Assembly (NCBI GenBank): GCA_947168885.1
Contig: CAMVNQ010000011.1
Span: forward strand, 44,291-108,290
From: an uncultured Clostridia bacterium
GTDB lineage: Bacteria; Bacillota; Clostridia; Oscillospirales; Ruminococcaceae
Length of the DNA: 64,000 nt
Reading direction: 5' to 3'
The notes beneath the pieces were generated by a model that saw only the letters and a list, made by a program, of their open reading frames with translations, was not told where the DNA came from and searched no databases. Below, in pieces: positions 51,671 through 61,593 of the stretch; the stretch's first letter is position 1; each line of letters begins with the position of its first letter. The position numbers and the translations under genes were made by a program.

Positions 51671-54600
51671 ATGGCAAGAATTACGGAGTCACAGAAGGAA
51701 AACATATCGCTTATGAGCGTGGACCTCGGCGGTTCGATGTCGAGTGCGCAGATAAGGGTGGAATCAAAGGGAAATCCTGTGCTTATCATAGGTCTCGGAG
51801 GAACGGGCATGGATGCGCTCCTCTATACCAAGCAGCTCATAAACAAGCGCTTTAAGATACCCGAAGACGCACCCAACAAGGCTCTTGCGATACCGGACAA
51901 TATCCGTATTCTCGGAATAGACTCGGATAATACATATTTCAAGAAAAAGACAGACAAGAAAGACGGTGAGATGCGTTTCGCGGTCGGTGAATACGTTTCT
52001 ATCTCAGCATCCGTTGAGCGCTTCCTTGCCAACGAGCACCTTATCCCGCCTTACGTAAAGGAATGGCTCGATGACCCCAAGCGCATCTATACAAAGGTAA
52101 AGGGCAGCGGAGATGACGGTGCTAACGGTATCAGACAGTCCGGAAGAATTCTACTCTTCAATTCGATAAACGCTGTCGTAAAAGCCATAACCACAAATGT
52201 ACAGAAACTTCTCACCGGAATGATGCCGAACCAGCGTCTCCAGGTGTTTATCCTCTCGGGAATAAGCGGCGGTACCGGAAGCGGTACCTTCATCGACATA
52301 CCTTATATCGTCCGTGAGATCATCAACCGTCAGGGCAAGAGCAACTTCGATATAATGGGCTTTCTCTTCACGCCCGACGTAAACCTTTCCCGCGTAGATG
52401 ACCTCAATATCCAGAGATATATCAAGCGCAACGGATTCGCGGCTCTTCAGGAGCTCGAATATCTTATGGATATGCATTCTCATATGTTTGACCCGTTCAG
52501 ACAGCGCTATTCCGAAAGCTTCGAGGTAATCAGCGCCGAAAGACCGTATGACACCTGTCTTTTTGTCTCGGCAAGCGGCAAGGACGGATTTATCCTCAAA
52601 GATCCCGCTGAACAGTACAAGTTCAGCCTTTCGATTGCAGCCGAGGGTATCTGTAACTTCATATCCTCTTCCGACAGCCAGGGCGATTTCAGCATAGACT
52701 CGTTCCGTGTAAATCTCGGTCAGGCACTTGCGGGCATAATTCCCCAGTATCCGATGCTGAACGTATATTCGTCTGTCGGCGCTTCCGCAGCGATACTTCC
52801 GAAATCCGAAGTGCTTGAATACCTCTCCGGTAAGGTGTTTATGCACATGAATCAGCTACATAACAATACGCCTACAAATGAGCAGAGAATAATCTTCCTC
52901 GGCACATGCGGGCTGGACAATATGTCTGTACAGTCCTACTTCGACTCACAGCGCCCGACGCTGTTTGACGGCGGACTTGAGAACCCTGTGTTCTCGCGCC
53001 AGTCTCTGAAGGTAAACAAGCGCAGCGTCGAGGAAATGGGCGAAGAGTGGCTCAACCGCGTCGAGCAGATGTACAGAGTGACGCTTCCGGACGCCATGGA
53101 AGCCTTCTTCAAGAAATTCGAGCAGGCTACGGAGCTGAGCTTCTGCAACTGCGCCGAGGGTCCGTTCTATATCGCGAGCCTTATAAGCTCGGAGGACAAA
53201 TTCTGCCTTATCAAGAAGCTCCGTACATGTATCAACGAGGAAATGGGGCTCCAGGCAGAACTCAATTCACAGAAGCTCATGGAGAAGAAGAATGCTGCCG
53301 ATCTTGCGTACCGCAACTTCGTGAGCAAGCCCCTCGACCTCACATCGACATCGAGAAAGGACTACTTCAACCTTATTTCCCAGTATTATACAGCCAGAGC
53401 TGACGCAATGCGCTGTGACTATACGATAAAGCTGTACAGCGACCTTACCGCGCGTATCAGCAATTACTTCAACGACTTTATCGACAATATGGTCGGAATT
53501 CTTGACTATCTGCGCATAGTCTGCGAGAAGAATCTCAACATCGTTACCGGTGTTGAGACCGCGACAACGGGTCTCGCTAAGACATACGAGTGGAAGATGT
53601 ACGATATCAAGAGCGAGCAGAATGTTCTCGAAAAGCTCAACGAAGAGATAAGCGGCGTTGACCTTGAGAATGCGGTATCCGATATACTCCGTCACTTCCT
53701 TGACAGTTTCAAGTCAAGCCGTTCGAGAGACGATTTCGATGTTTCAACGTTTATCTGCGACAGCATTGCGGCACACTTCTCCGAGACGTTAAGCCAGTCC
53801 ATGAGCGAGTTCTTTGAGGCACGCTATCCGAGTGCGGCTTCGAGAGCGGACGCGGCGAAAGAGCTTCTGAAGGAACTCCGCGCGCGCTCCAACATCATGT
53901 ACCCTTGCTCTACATCGACCGATACCGCGGAAATACTCTATGTTTCTATCCCGAGCCAGTCCGGACCTATCGAGGCTGCCGCGGACGACGACGAAGTGCT
54001 TTCGCGTCATAAGATCATAAGCCCTTACACCAACCGTATCTCGATATTCACATTCGGCGCGGGACTTGCGGTTGCTCACCATAACACCGTTCACCTGTTC
54101 GAGTCTGACTACTATTCGTTCGTTTCCGAAACGGGCGGAACAAAGGATGCTAACATGATAGGTCAGCACCTCTACTCGTCGTACAGCGGACTTCGCGATA
54201 CCGACTGGTTCAAGCTCCCGAGCCCGATACATGATACCCTGCGTCCGAAGGCTTCCGTGACCGAGAATTCCGAAAAGGTACACAAGGAGAACGAGGCTCA
54301 CCGCGAGATCTTCAACAAGGCAATAGAAGCCGGCATCATTGACGGAGTGGGCAACGTACACTATGATGAGAGCATCACTGCGGATATGGTTAAGAAGATA
54401 ACCTATGACCCGCGCAAGGCCTCGGGTATCAAGGAAGCAAAGCAGAAATATGACGAGATTATTCAGAAGATAAAGAACGCTGATGTTCTGTTCACGCTCA
54501 ACCCCGTCAACTATATGAGCGCGACCGAAATGGACAAGATACGTGAGTCTTATGTAAGAACTTACGGTGCATGGAAGTACACCGAGCAGATGCTGAACGC

Positions 54601-55090
54601 CTATAATGCTGCTCTTGAAGGTATCGCGGAGTGCGACGGTGTAATGAGCAAGGAAAAGGACGCGAACAAGATGCTGAAGGCTATGTTCGATGCACTTTTC
54701 GCAGGAGTTATCTTCAAGGAAAAGACATTCTTCAGATACCTGAATTCCTCCGGCGACAACGTTAATATACTCAATACGCTCACAGTAGGCGACACGACGG
54801 AGCAAAGATACTTCTTCTACTATGTGCTGCTTGAGAAGTTCGCCGCGCTTGACGAGAGCCAGCGTGCATATATCAGCAAAAAGGCACAGTCCGCACACGC
54901 CGAGGACATACCCGACGAGCACGTCGAGTTCCTGCGCGGTCTCAAAAAGCACGTTACCGCTTCGATAAAGGCGATAGACGATATGGATGCAGAGTTCTCG
55001 GAGTATGACGACGACAGAGCCGATGATATACTCAGAAAATACAGGAAGCTCAGAGAAATGGCAGAAAGTTCACTTGAGCTTCTTGAATGA
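51671..55090 (+). CDS. Tubulin/FtsZ-like GTPase (Tubulin_2 type), large
   Basis: A 1139-residue cytoplasmic protein. The N-terminal third is a tubulin-like fold: 'PVLIIGLGGTGMDALLY' (nucleotide-binding start, residues 37-53), 'RILGIDSDNTYF' and the GTP-binding signature loop 'GISGGTGSGTF' (197-207). These fit the Tubulin_2 family of large prokaryotic tubulin-like proteins. The remaining ~800 residues are mostly helical, with no domain I know. GGAGG precedes ATG 51671. It is followed 13 bases later by the next gene of the operon. It may form a filament or a ring-like GTP-dependent scaffold; whether it polymerises cannot be told from sequence. Confidence 0.85.
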   Translation: MARITESQKENISLMSVDLGGSMSSAQIRVESKGNPVLIIGLGGTGMDALLYTKQLINKRFKIPEDAPNKALAIPDNIRILGIDSDNTYFKKKTDKKDGEMRFAVGEYVSISASVERFLANEHLIPPYVKEWLDDPKRIYTKVKGSGDDGANGIRQSGRILLFNSINAVVKAITTNVQKLLTGMMPNQRLQVFILSGISGGTGSGTFIDIPYIVREIINRQGKSNFDIMGFLFTPDVNLSRVDDLNIQRYIKRNGFAALQELEYLMDMHSHMFDPFRQRYSESFEVISAERPYDTCLFVSASGKDGFILKDPAEQYKFSLSIAAEGICNFISSSDSQGDFSIDSFRVNLGQALAGIIPQYPMLNVYSSVGASAAILPKSEVLEYLSGKVFMHMNQLHNNTPTNEQRIIFLGTCGLDNMSVQSYFDSQRPTLFDGGLENPVFSRQSLKVNKRSVEEMGEEWLNRVEQMYRVTLPDAMEAFFKKFEQATELSFCNCAEGPFYIASLISSEDKFCLIKKLRTCINEEMGLQAELNSQKLMEKKNAADLAYRNFVSKPLDLTSTSRKDYFNLISQYYTARADAMRCDYTIKLYSDLTARISNYFNDFIDNMVGILDYLRIVCEKNLNIVTGVETATTGLAKTYEWKMYDIKSEQNVLEKLNEEISGVDLENAVSDILRHFLDSFKSSRSRDDFDVSTFICDSIAAHFSETLSQSMSEFFEARYPSAASRADAAKELLKELRARSNIMYPCSTSTDTAEILYVSIPSQSGPIEAAADDDEVLSRHKIISPYTNRISIFTFGAGLAVAHHNTVHLFESDYYSFVSETGGTKDANMIGQHLYSSYSGLRDTDWFKLPSPIHDTLRPKASVTENSEKVHKENEAHREIFNKAIEAGIIDGVGNVHYDESITADMVKKITYDPRKASGIKEAKQKYDEIIQKIKNADVLFTLNPVNYMSATEMDKIRESYVRTYGAWKYTEQMLNAYNAALEGIAECDGVMSKEKDANKMLKAMFDALFAGVIFKEKTFFRYLNSSGDNVNILNTLTVGDTTEQRYFFYYVLLEKFAALDESQRAYISKKAQSAHAEDIPDEHVEFLRGLKKHVTASIKAIDDMDAEFSEYDDDRADDILRKYRKLREMAESSLELLE

Positions 55091-55103
55091 TCCGTGAGGG
55101 AAA

Positions 55104-57293
55104 ATGAAAGAGTTACTTAAAAAAGCCGACGAATGTATAAACATAAAGGCAGACAACGAGGTCGCCGCGTCTTCGGGCGCGGAGTACCCTGTCATGTTCC
55201 TGTATGTCGGCGACAAAGCTGCGGAGGACCGCGATATAATAAGGAAATGCCTTAAACAGAAGTTTATGAACGGCGGCAGTATCACTCACGTTGTTATGCG
55301 TGAGCTTTCTTCCGCACGCTACGATGATGTCGATCTCAGCGTTGAGATAGGGCTTCCCGACGACCGCGGTTACAGTATGGAATACATACTCGGCGATGAC
55401 GGAAGACTTTTCCGATTCAATGATGCGGCGCGGAAAACAGCGGAAAAGATGATGATGTCGTCCGGCTTTCCGCAAATGAGTAAATGCTTTTTATTTATTG
55501 TTACAAGCTCGGACTGCCCGCTGAACGCTGTGCTCCCGGAGTTTGTCATGCTGTTTTCGGAGAATATTCATATCCGGCTCACGACATTCCTTTTCGTGGG
55601 ACTCGGCGCAGGTACTGAGGGAATGCTCGGTTCGGCAGCGTTTTTCAGAGAGCTTGAAGTCTGTCAGAACGAGGATTTTGTATATGACAGCAGGATAATG
55701 CTGCGTGAGGATCAGCGCATAAGCGTTCACCACGAGGGAACAGTGTTCGACTCGGTGTTCTTCCTTGAGATGTACAGGAGCGATATGAAGTTCTGTCAGC
55801 ACAACCGCGAAAACAATGCGCGTATCGCCGCGCTTACCGCTGTGCTTCAGGACAGGGAAGACCCGATATCCATGCCGCGCAGCGTGTTCTATACCGCGGG
55901 TATGGCTTCGGCTCAGACCCCGAAAGGTGTAATCGCGCATATAATGTTCGGTGCGGTTATAAATATGATCGTCGGGCAGTCAAAGGAAGAACCGTTCGCT
56001 ATCCCGTTTTCACAGTATCTCGGTTATGATGTTCTTTCGCGTACCTGCGACAGGATAATGCTTTCGCTTCCCGATGTCGGGAGCATTGTTTCGGTAATGC
56101 CGAAGGTAATGGGCAAGGATCCGGACGCAGTGCATAATACGAATATACGCAATATACTCGAATACTACGGCGGTGAGGACGAAGAGTTCTTCAATGTACG
56201 TTTCGGTGATGAGTGTATGCGTATGGCTGACTGCTGCGAAAGCATAAGCATATCGGATATTTTCGGTGAATATATAAACAAGGGTGCGATAAAGCTCGGA
56301 GATATACCGGCTTATCTTGCCCGCGACGGCGCACTTACAGTATGTCTCGGCGAGGTCACTGAGCGTCTCGGTTCAGAGGAAGAAGCGCTTACAAAGGAAC
56401 TCGACGAGCTTCTTTCCCAGCCATGTTCCGGCCTTTCACACGGGCTTTTCTCAAAGCCGACAGGCTGTGAGATACTTGCTGCGGCAGTATCACAGAAATA
56501 CGGCAAAATGCTCGGGATACTGCGTGTTCGTATGATGAAGAGACTTGTCTCCAACATAATGTCGGGTATAAAGGAATACTCGGCTTCCGTGACCGATGCG
56601 GTGAACTTTGTGAAGACGTTTTCCGACAAGCTCTCGGAAGAGCTTCTGCGTGAGATCTACGACAACGGCTCGACGCTTACCGACGCGTCTGCGTTTACGT
56701 CTCATTACACCGAGGTCGTACGCAGGGCAGTGGAAAATTATGATCGCTCGGGAAGCATCACCGCGATATTAAAGGGCTGCGACCTGTACAGCGTGCTGAT
56801 GAACTGCCGAAGGGCGAGCGTGAGCGAGCTTACGGATATCGCTCTCGATATATACCGTCGGCTCACAGCTATGCCGGATGTAAGCTCGGTATTCTCGATG
56901 AACTTTGATGAAGAGCTTTACGCGAGATACAGGGACTATGAAGGCGGAAAAGATGCGGGCTGGGTGGATTCACAGCTCGTTGTGAAGCTAACTGAGGAGA
57001 GCCGCGCGAATCTGCGTTACAGCGTTTTTCAGCCGAGCAATAGCCTGTACTGTATGGGCAATGACGAGATAGGCTTCGTAAAGAAGATGACGAAGTTCGA
57101 GGATCCCGCTTTCAATACGGTGTTCGTCGGAGACGTTAAGAGCGCATCGTATGAACAGCTTGCGATATATAACGTGCCATCACCGGACAGCGTTGTGTAT
57201 ATCAACGAATGCCGCAAGGTGTACGACGGTTATGCTGCGGACAACAGCGATAAGGTCTATATAGACCGCAGCGCGGAAAGGACATCGGTATGA
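55104..57293 (+). CDS. Tubulin-operon partner protein, unknown function
   Basis: A 729-residue cytoplasmic protein that I do not recognise. It opens like its upstream neighbour: 'EYPVMFLYVGDKAAEDRDIIRKCLKQKF' region near residues 27-54, and about 100 residues later 'LFVGLGAGTEGMLGSAAFFREL', which sits where the tubulin signature loop would be. It may be a degenerate tubulin-like paralogue that pairs with the active GTPase. The remainder is helical with no transmembrane span. ATG follows GAGGG; the stop overlaps the next gene by four bases. Confidence 0.72.
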   Translation: MKELLKKADECINIKADNEVAASSGAEYPVMFLYVGDKAAEDRDIIRKCLKQKFMNGGSITHVVMRELSSARYDDVDLSVEIGLPDDRGYSMEYILGDDGRLFRFNDAARKTAEKMMMSSGFPQMSKCFLFIVTSSDCPLNAVLPEFVMLFSENIHIRLTTFLFVGLGAGTEGMLGSAAFFRELEVCQNEDFVYDSRIMLREDQRISVHHEGTVFDSVFFLEMYRSDMKFCQHNRENNARIAALTAVLQDREDPISMPRSVFYTAGMASAQTPKGVIAHIMFGAVINMIVGQSKEEPFAIPFSQYLGYDVLSRTCDRIMLSLPDVGSIVSVMPKVMGKDPDAVHNTNIRNILEYYGGEDEEFFNVRFGDECMRMADCCESISISDIFGEYINKGAIKLGDIPAYLARDGALTVCLGEVTERLGSEEEALTKELDELLSQPCSGLSHGLFSKPTGCEILAAAVSQKYGKMLGILRVRMMKRLVSNIMSGIKEYSASVTDAVNFVKTFSDKLSEELLREIYDNGSTLTDASAFTSHYTEVVRRAVENYDRSGSITAILKGCDLYSVLMNCRRASVSELTDIALDIYRRLTAMPDVSSVFSMNFDEELYARYRDYEGGKDAGWVDSQLVVKLTEESRANLRYSVFQPSNSLYCMGNDEIGFVKKMTKFEDPAFNTVFVGDVKSASYEQLAIYNVPSPDSVVYINECRKVYDGYAADNSDKVYIDRSAERTSV

Positions 57294-57883
57294 GCACGTA
57301 TATAAAGAATATGAATGCTGCGCGGACTGCCGACGGAAGCATCGCCCTTTCGTGGAGCTGGCCGCAGGGTTATACCTGCGTCAGGATAGTTTTCCTTCAT
57401 CGTCTCGGAGGCAGGGATGTGACATCGCTTGATGCGGACGAACTTGCTGCAGCATCAGACCTGTGCTTTCAGGACGAGTTCCGCATAGCCGGCGGAAAAT
57501 ACATCTATCCTGTCGGCGCGGGAGACGCGGGACTGCTTAAATTCCGTGTTTACTGCTGTGAGGGAACGGACAGGACAGAATTTGATAAATCCGGAGATAC
57601 CGTCCAGATAACGGGTATAACGCTCAACATCGGGTATAAGACGACCGAGAAGAAGAGCGGAAAAACATACAAGAAGGTCACGTTTGTAATGAAGTGTGAC
57701 AGCGATGTTCCGGCCGGAGCGCTTGCATATCGCATCGGTGCATCAGATACCGAGTACAGAATAAACAAGGCGCTTCCGGCAGGTGCTTCGGAAGCGGGTC
57801 CTGTCATTGTCGGCATCAACGACACCGTGACTCTCGGGCTTGCCGCCGGACATGAGGACGAGTTTGCGATACACGCGGGATAA
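57290..57883 (+). CDS. Small beta-rich protein, possibly Fn3-like
   Basis: A 197-residue protein with alternating beta strands and no signal peptide. The first ~110 residues look like an Fn3-type sandwich ('DGSIALSWSWPQGYTCVRIVF' region, then 'LKFRVYC'); a second beta unit follows ('KTYKKVTFVMKCDS', 'DTVTLGLAAGHEDEFAI'). No catalytic motif. Coupled to the gene upstream and 14 bases before the first GTPase-like gene, it is probably an adaptor within the complex. Confidence 0.68.
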   Translation: MSTYIKNMNAARTADGSIALSWSWPQGYTCVRIVFLHRLGGRDVTSLDADELAAASDLCFQDEFRIAGGKYIYPVGAGDAGLLKFRVYCCEGTDRTEFDKSGDTVQITGITLNIGYKTTEKKSGKTYKKVTFVMKCDSDVPAGALAYRIGASDTEYRINKALPAGASEAGPVIVGINDTVTLGLAAGHEDEFAIHAG

Positions 57884-57897
57884 AGGAGCACATATAA

Positions 57898-58911
57898 ATG
57901 AGAAAATGCATTTTCTGCGGCAGGCTGTGTGACCCCGAACAGTACGCGCTTTTTCGCCTGCCGCCGGATCACAGGCATATACGCGACACCGTTTACGCGG
58001 GGTATCTCATGTCGCGTGGGATACGCGGAGTAAGCGCCGATCTTCCGGGTGTCTGCGACAGCTTCTCTCCCGAATTCGGAAAGATTGAATGGGAGCGCGG
58101 AAAACCGACTCTCGTTACAAAGACCGGACGCAGCAGCGATATACTTGTCTGCCCGTCCTGCCACAATGAGCTTTTCCGTGACACGGACGTAAACGTTCTT
58201 ACGTCGGCAGTGTTTTTCGGCGCAAAAGACAGCGGCAAGACCTCGCTTGTGCTTGCGCTTGCCCGGGAATGCATCACAAAGCAGTTCTCGCCCGACGAGA
58301 AATACAGATACTTCTTCAATGAAAAGCTTTACGACCCGAACGGCATTACATCTGTCGCGGAGCGGGTACGGGAGGGCGGAAAGCCGGACGATCTCCGGTC
58401 GCCGACCGTTATCTACCGTGTTACAGGTTCTTCCGACGGACGGGTTATGTGCGATGTTATGTATGATGTATCGGTAACGGACACGTTCGACGAACAGTCC
58501 GTCAACGTTACGATGCCGTTCGCGTCCGGCTCTCAGCACTTTGTTTACTGCATACCGGTCGATAAGCTCGCAGAGATGATCGTCTCGGACAGTGAAGCGG
58601 CGGATATCAGAATGAAGCTTGATATTTACGGCATGGTGAGCGCATTCAGATATGCGGAAGAACCGCCTGTGCTCGATCTGACAGTCACAAAGCTCGATCT
58701 CGCGGAAAAGCTTGGCGGTGCTGCGGCGGATATACTGCGGGTGCGCGGTGATGTGCGGACGCTCAGGAATTACATAACAACCGCTTTTCCGTGTATAGAT
58801 GAGCTCGGTGGGATGTTCCGTGAGGTGCGCATACACACTGTTTCGGCTGTCGCACCGATAGCCGGAGACGACGAGGCGATAGGAAAATACTACTGTGAGA
58901 TCTTTGGCTGA
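57898..58911 (+). CDS. Zinc-ribbon P-loop GTPase-like protein 1
   Basis: A 337-residue protein. A split zinc ribbon is formed by 'CIFCGRLC' at the N terminus and 'CPSCHNEL' (Cys85, Cys88). A P-loop domain follows directly: Walker A 'GAKDSGKTS' (108-116), a weak switch/Walker B region 'MYDVSVTD', and 'TKLDL' as the guanine-specificity motif. The usual DxxG is not clear, so GTP hydrolysis may be slow or lost. It resembles the double-GTPase type proteins described from comparative genomics next to tubulin-like and GAP1 genes. Sister to the next two genes. GGAG precedes the ATG. Confidence 0.75.
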   Translation: MRKCIFCGRLCDPEQYALFRLPPDHRHIRDTVYAGYLMSRGIRGVSADLPGVCDSFSPEFGKIEWERGKPTLVTKTGRSSDILVCPSCHNELFRDTDVNVLTSAVFFGAKDSGKTSLVLALARECITKQFSPDEKYRYFFNEKLYDPNGITSVAERVREGGKPDDLRSPTVIYRVTGSSDGRVMCDVMYDVSVTDTFDEQSVNVTMPFASGSQHFVYCIPVDKLAEMIVSDSEAADIRMKLDIYGMVSAFRYAEEPPVLDLTVTKLDLAEKLGGAAADILRVRGDVRTLRNYITTAFPCIDELGGMFREVRIHTVSAVAPIAGDDEAIGKYYCEIFG

Positions 58912-58941
58912 CACAACACATGGGAGCAGATAAGAAAAGAA

Positions 58942-60123
58942 ATGAGCAATTACGGTAATGATACCACTTATGATATAGTATGTCCGTTCTGTTTCAGGCG
59001 CTATACGAACCACAGAGCGCTTTTCGTGGACTATAAGAGACAGACGGAAGAGATATATCCCGAATATGTCGATTATATGCGCAATTTTCTCGGCATAAAA
59101 GAATACAGCGGGCGCAGTATGCCCGTGCTTTTCCAGAAAGCCGGCAATAACAGTGTTGACAGCCCGTTTGCTGCTGCTACGGATTCCGGTGATATCGCAT
59201 ACGCGAGAGCCTGTCCGTTCTGCTGCAATGTACTGCCCGCAGGTGCTGGGCGCGTGAAGCCGTTTTCGATAGCTGTCATAGGCGCGGACGACGGGGAGCG
59301 CGGATTTTATATAGCCTCCGTGCTGCACAAGCTCAACAGGGAAGTGGCGACGAAGTTCGGCGGAAGCTTCATTCCAGCAGACTATAAGACCGCACAGATG
59401 TTCTACGCGCAGTACGAGGAGCCGCTCTATATCGAAAAGTACGTTCCCGAAGCTATGTCGGCGGTGACTCCGCTCATTTACGAATACAGCAAAAAAGGCG
59501 CTGTACAGAGCGAGGAATGGTACGGAAGCGAAGTAGCTTACAACCGTGCTCTGATATATATTTACAACATCGATAAGGACTTATGCGACAGGTACCCCAT
59601 GATAGCGGACAATGCGGTCGCACAGACGAGTGCGGTCATCTTCCTTTCGGATATTGCCGGTATGGCAGGCAAGGACGAACCGACAAATGACCCGTGGCTT
59701 GGATTTCTCACCGAGACGTTCAGGAAGCTTTTTGGTATGTCGCCCATCGACCGACCGTCCGCGATAGTTCTTACAAATGCGGACAGAGCGGCACTTGCGG
59801 ACAGAAAGTGGAGTGTGGTAGTAAAGAGTGCCGACTCTAAGCGCATCGAAAAGGTCTTTCCGGCTACTTATTACTCGAAGCTGAGCGCGAAGATAACAAA
59901 GACGCTTAAAACTACGCTTCCCGCGTATTATTCGGCAGTCTCCGCACTTTTCTCGGACGAGACTTCGCTTTACTTTACTGCAAAGACGTTCTACGATATC
60001 CAAAACGACGGAAAAGCAGAGATAAAGGATACAAGAACGGATTTCACATCGTTTGAATGGCTTCTCTCGAAGCTCGGGGTGCTGCCAAACGACAGGCGTG
60101 GAAGCTTCAGAATGAAGAAATGA
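58942..60123 (+). CDS. Zinc-ribbon pseudo-GTPase with lost P-loop
   Basis: A 393-residue paralogue of the genes on both sides. The zinc ribbon is split in the same way: 'CPFCFRRY' (Cys14, Cys17) and 'CPFCCNVL' (Cys91, Cys94). Where a Walker A motif should stand, the sequence reads 'GADDGERGF' (114-122): the second Gly, the Lys and the Ser/Thr are all replaced, so normal nucleotide binding is unlikely. DxxG survives as 'SDIAG' and the base motif as 'TNAD'. Likely a regulatory partner of an active GTPase next door. No frameshift; the frame is intact. Confidence 0.8.
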   Translation: MSNYGNDTTYDIVCPFCFRRYTNHRALFVDYKRQTEEIYPEYVDYMRNFLGIKEYSGRSMPVLFQKAGNNSVDSPFAAATDSGDIAYARACPFCCNVLPAGAGRVKPFSIAVIGADDGERGFYIASVLHKLNREVATKFGGSFIPADYKTAQMFYAQYEEPLYIEKYVPEAMSAVTPLIYEYSKKGAVQSEEWYGSEVAYNRALIYIYNIDKDLCDRYPMIADNAVAQTSAVIFLSDIAGMAGKDEPTNDPWLGFLTETFRKLFGMSPIDRPSAIVLTNADRAALADRKWSVVVKSADSKRIEKVFPATYYSKLSAKITKTLKTTLPAYYSAVSALFSDETSLYFTAKTFYDIQNDGKAEIKDTRTDFTSFEWLLSKLGVLPNDRRGSFRMKK

Positions 60124-60164
60124 CACTGTGAACTAAGAAAGAACGATCAGAGAGGACGATACAA

Positions 60165-61544
60165 TTGCTTATAACAAGGAAAAAGAATGAGGGCGGCGAG
60201 CAGACAGTCTGGCCGATAAAATGCCCGTACTGCTTCAAGTGCTTTGACCCGGGAGATGTACATTTCCGTGCATCATCTATGAAGCACCGCGTGACCTCGC
60301 CTCAGACCGGCGAAAAGGTTATAAGGGAGGACAGCGTCATAGACCGCAACCTTGCCGATTATTACCGCCAGTTCGGCCGTCAGGCTCCGAGAAGAGCGCC
60401 GGTTATCGCGCCCAACGGCGGAGTTACGGGAGATGAGTACATCGGGCTCGCGCTTGGCGGAGAGCCGATAAGCTATAAGGAAGGTGTGCTTTATTCGGTA
60501 GTCGATGAGTTCGGTAATGAGACCGAGAAAAGACTCTGCCCTTACTGTCACAACGACCTTCCGAAGTCGGCAGGCTTCACTAAAAGCTACACTATCGCGT
60601 TTGCGGGAGATACTGCGGTCGGCAAGACCGTCTATATGACAACGCTAATAAACCGTCTCCAGTTTCTCGACGATGATTTCAAGTCAATGCTGATGCCGCT
60701 TACGAGCGCCGTAGCCGACAAGTATGAGACCTACTACTTCACGCCTATGTACCGTGAGGGTCTGCTTCCCGAGCATACCCATGTAAATGAAGTTGTGGAG
60801 CCTCTCATATACGAGCTCCGCGTAGGCATAAACAAGATTAACGGCGACAATGTAGCTGATAAGACTATAACGCTGACATTCTACGATGTTGCGGGCGACG
60901 GTATCAAGAATGCCGATTACGTCAACACAAGAGCGCGCCATCTTAAATATGCCGATGCCTTCATCTACATGGTCGATCCGATGCAGACCGGTGCCGCACA
61001 GAGACTTGCGGCGCTTAACTCGAATGCGAGCGCAGATTATATTATCGGACGCGGCGATGCGGTAAAGATACTCGAATCATTCTTTACGCAGGACATAGAT
61101 TTCAAGGATAAGCCCACTGCGATAGTCCTCACGAAGAGTGACCTTCTTCGCTCGACAAGCACTACCCAGCGCTATTTTGCGTCGGACAGCATTATTTATG
61201 AGCAGTGCTCGCACAAGGGTTGGCTCGATACAGAGCAGGTAGAGAAGATAAACTCCGAGGTTCATAATTTCTTCGGTCTCACAGCCCCGTTGTTCAGAAA
61301 GAATGTCGATTTTATGTTCAACAACGTGAAATACTTCTGTGTATCTGCGCTTGGCGGACCCACCGAGACAGTCGAAGTTGACGGCATAGACCGCAAGAAG
61401 ATACAGAGTGGCATTCCGCAGGAGATACGCGTCGAGGAGCCGTTCCTCTGGATCCTTTCGCAGCTCGGCATCATCAGCGACAAGGCACCCGAAGCCCCGA
61501 AGCAGAGCGGCGGCGGACTGTTCAAGAAGCTGTTTTCCAAATGA
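60165..61544 (+). CDS. Zinc-ribbon P-loop GTPase-like protein 2, full motif set
   Basis: A 459-residue protein with all GTPase motifs. Split zinc ribbon 'CPYCFKCF' (from Cys20) and 'CPYCHNDL' (from Cys125). Walker A 'GDTAVGKT' (148-155), DxxG as 'DVAGDG' (241-246) and base motif 'TKSD' (323-326). The C terminus is a flexible linker and an amphipathic end, 'GGGLFKKLFSK', which could touch a membrane. It is probably the active switch of the trio and the partner of the GAP1-like protein that follows. Translation starts at TTG 60165 about ten bases after GAGG; no other start is in place. Confidence 0.85.
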   Translation: MLITRKKNEGGEQTVWPIKCPYCFKCFDPGDVHFRASSMKHRVTSPQTGEKVIREDSVIDRNLADYYRQFGRQAPRRAPVIAPNGGVTGDEYIGLALGGEPISYKEGVLYSVVDEFGNETEKRLCPYCHNDLPKSAGFTKSYTIAFAGDTAVGKTVYMTTLINRLQFLDDDFKSMLMPLTSAVADKYETYYFTPMYREGLLPEHTHVNEVVEPLIYELRVGINKINGDNVADKTITLTFYDVAGDGIKNADYVNTRARHLKYADAFIYMVDPMQTGAAQRLAALNSNASADYIIGRGDAVKILESFFTQDIDFKDKPTAIVLTKSDLLRSTSTTQRYFASDSIIYEQCSHKGWLDTEQVEKINSEVHNFFGLTAPLFRKNVDFMFNNVKYFCVSALGGPTETVEVDGIDRKKIQSGIPQEIRVEEPFLWILSQLGIISDKAPEAPKQSGGGLFKKLFSK

Positions 61545-61593
61545 TCGGATAATAACGTTCCAAATCAAACTTTTTTGAGAGGAGAGATAAACC

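Noticed and set aside
53789..54952. 387-aa open frame on the minus strand
   Set aside because: It is antisense to the tubulin-like gene, an effect of codon bias; no ribosome site and no domain.
57550..59328. 592-aa open frame on the minus strand
   Set aside because: It spans three plus-strand genes with clear motifs and good ribosome sites, and its translation is His/Arg/Cys-rich without domains.
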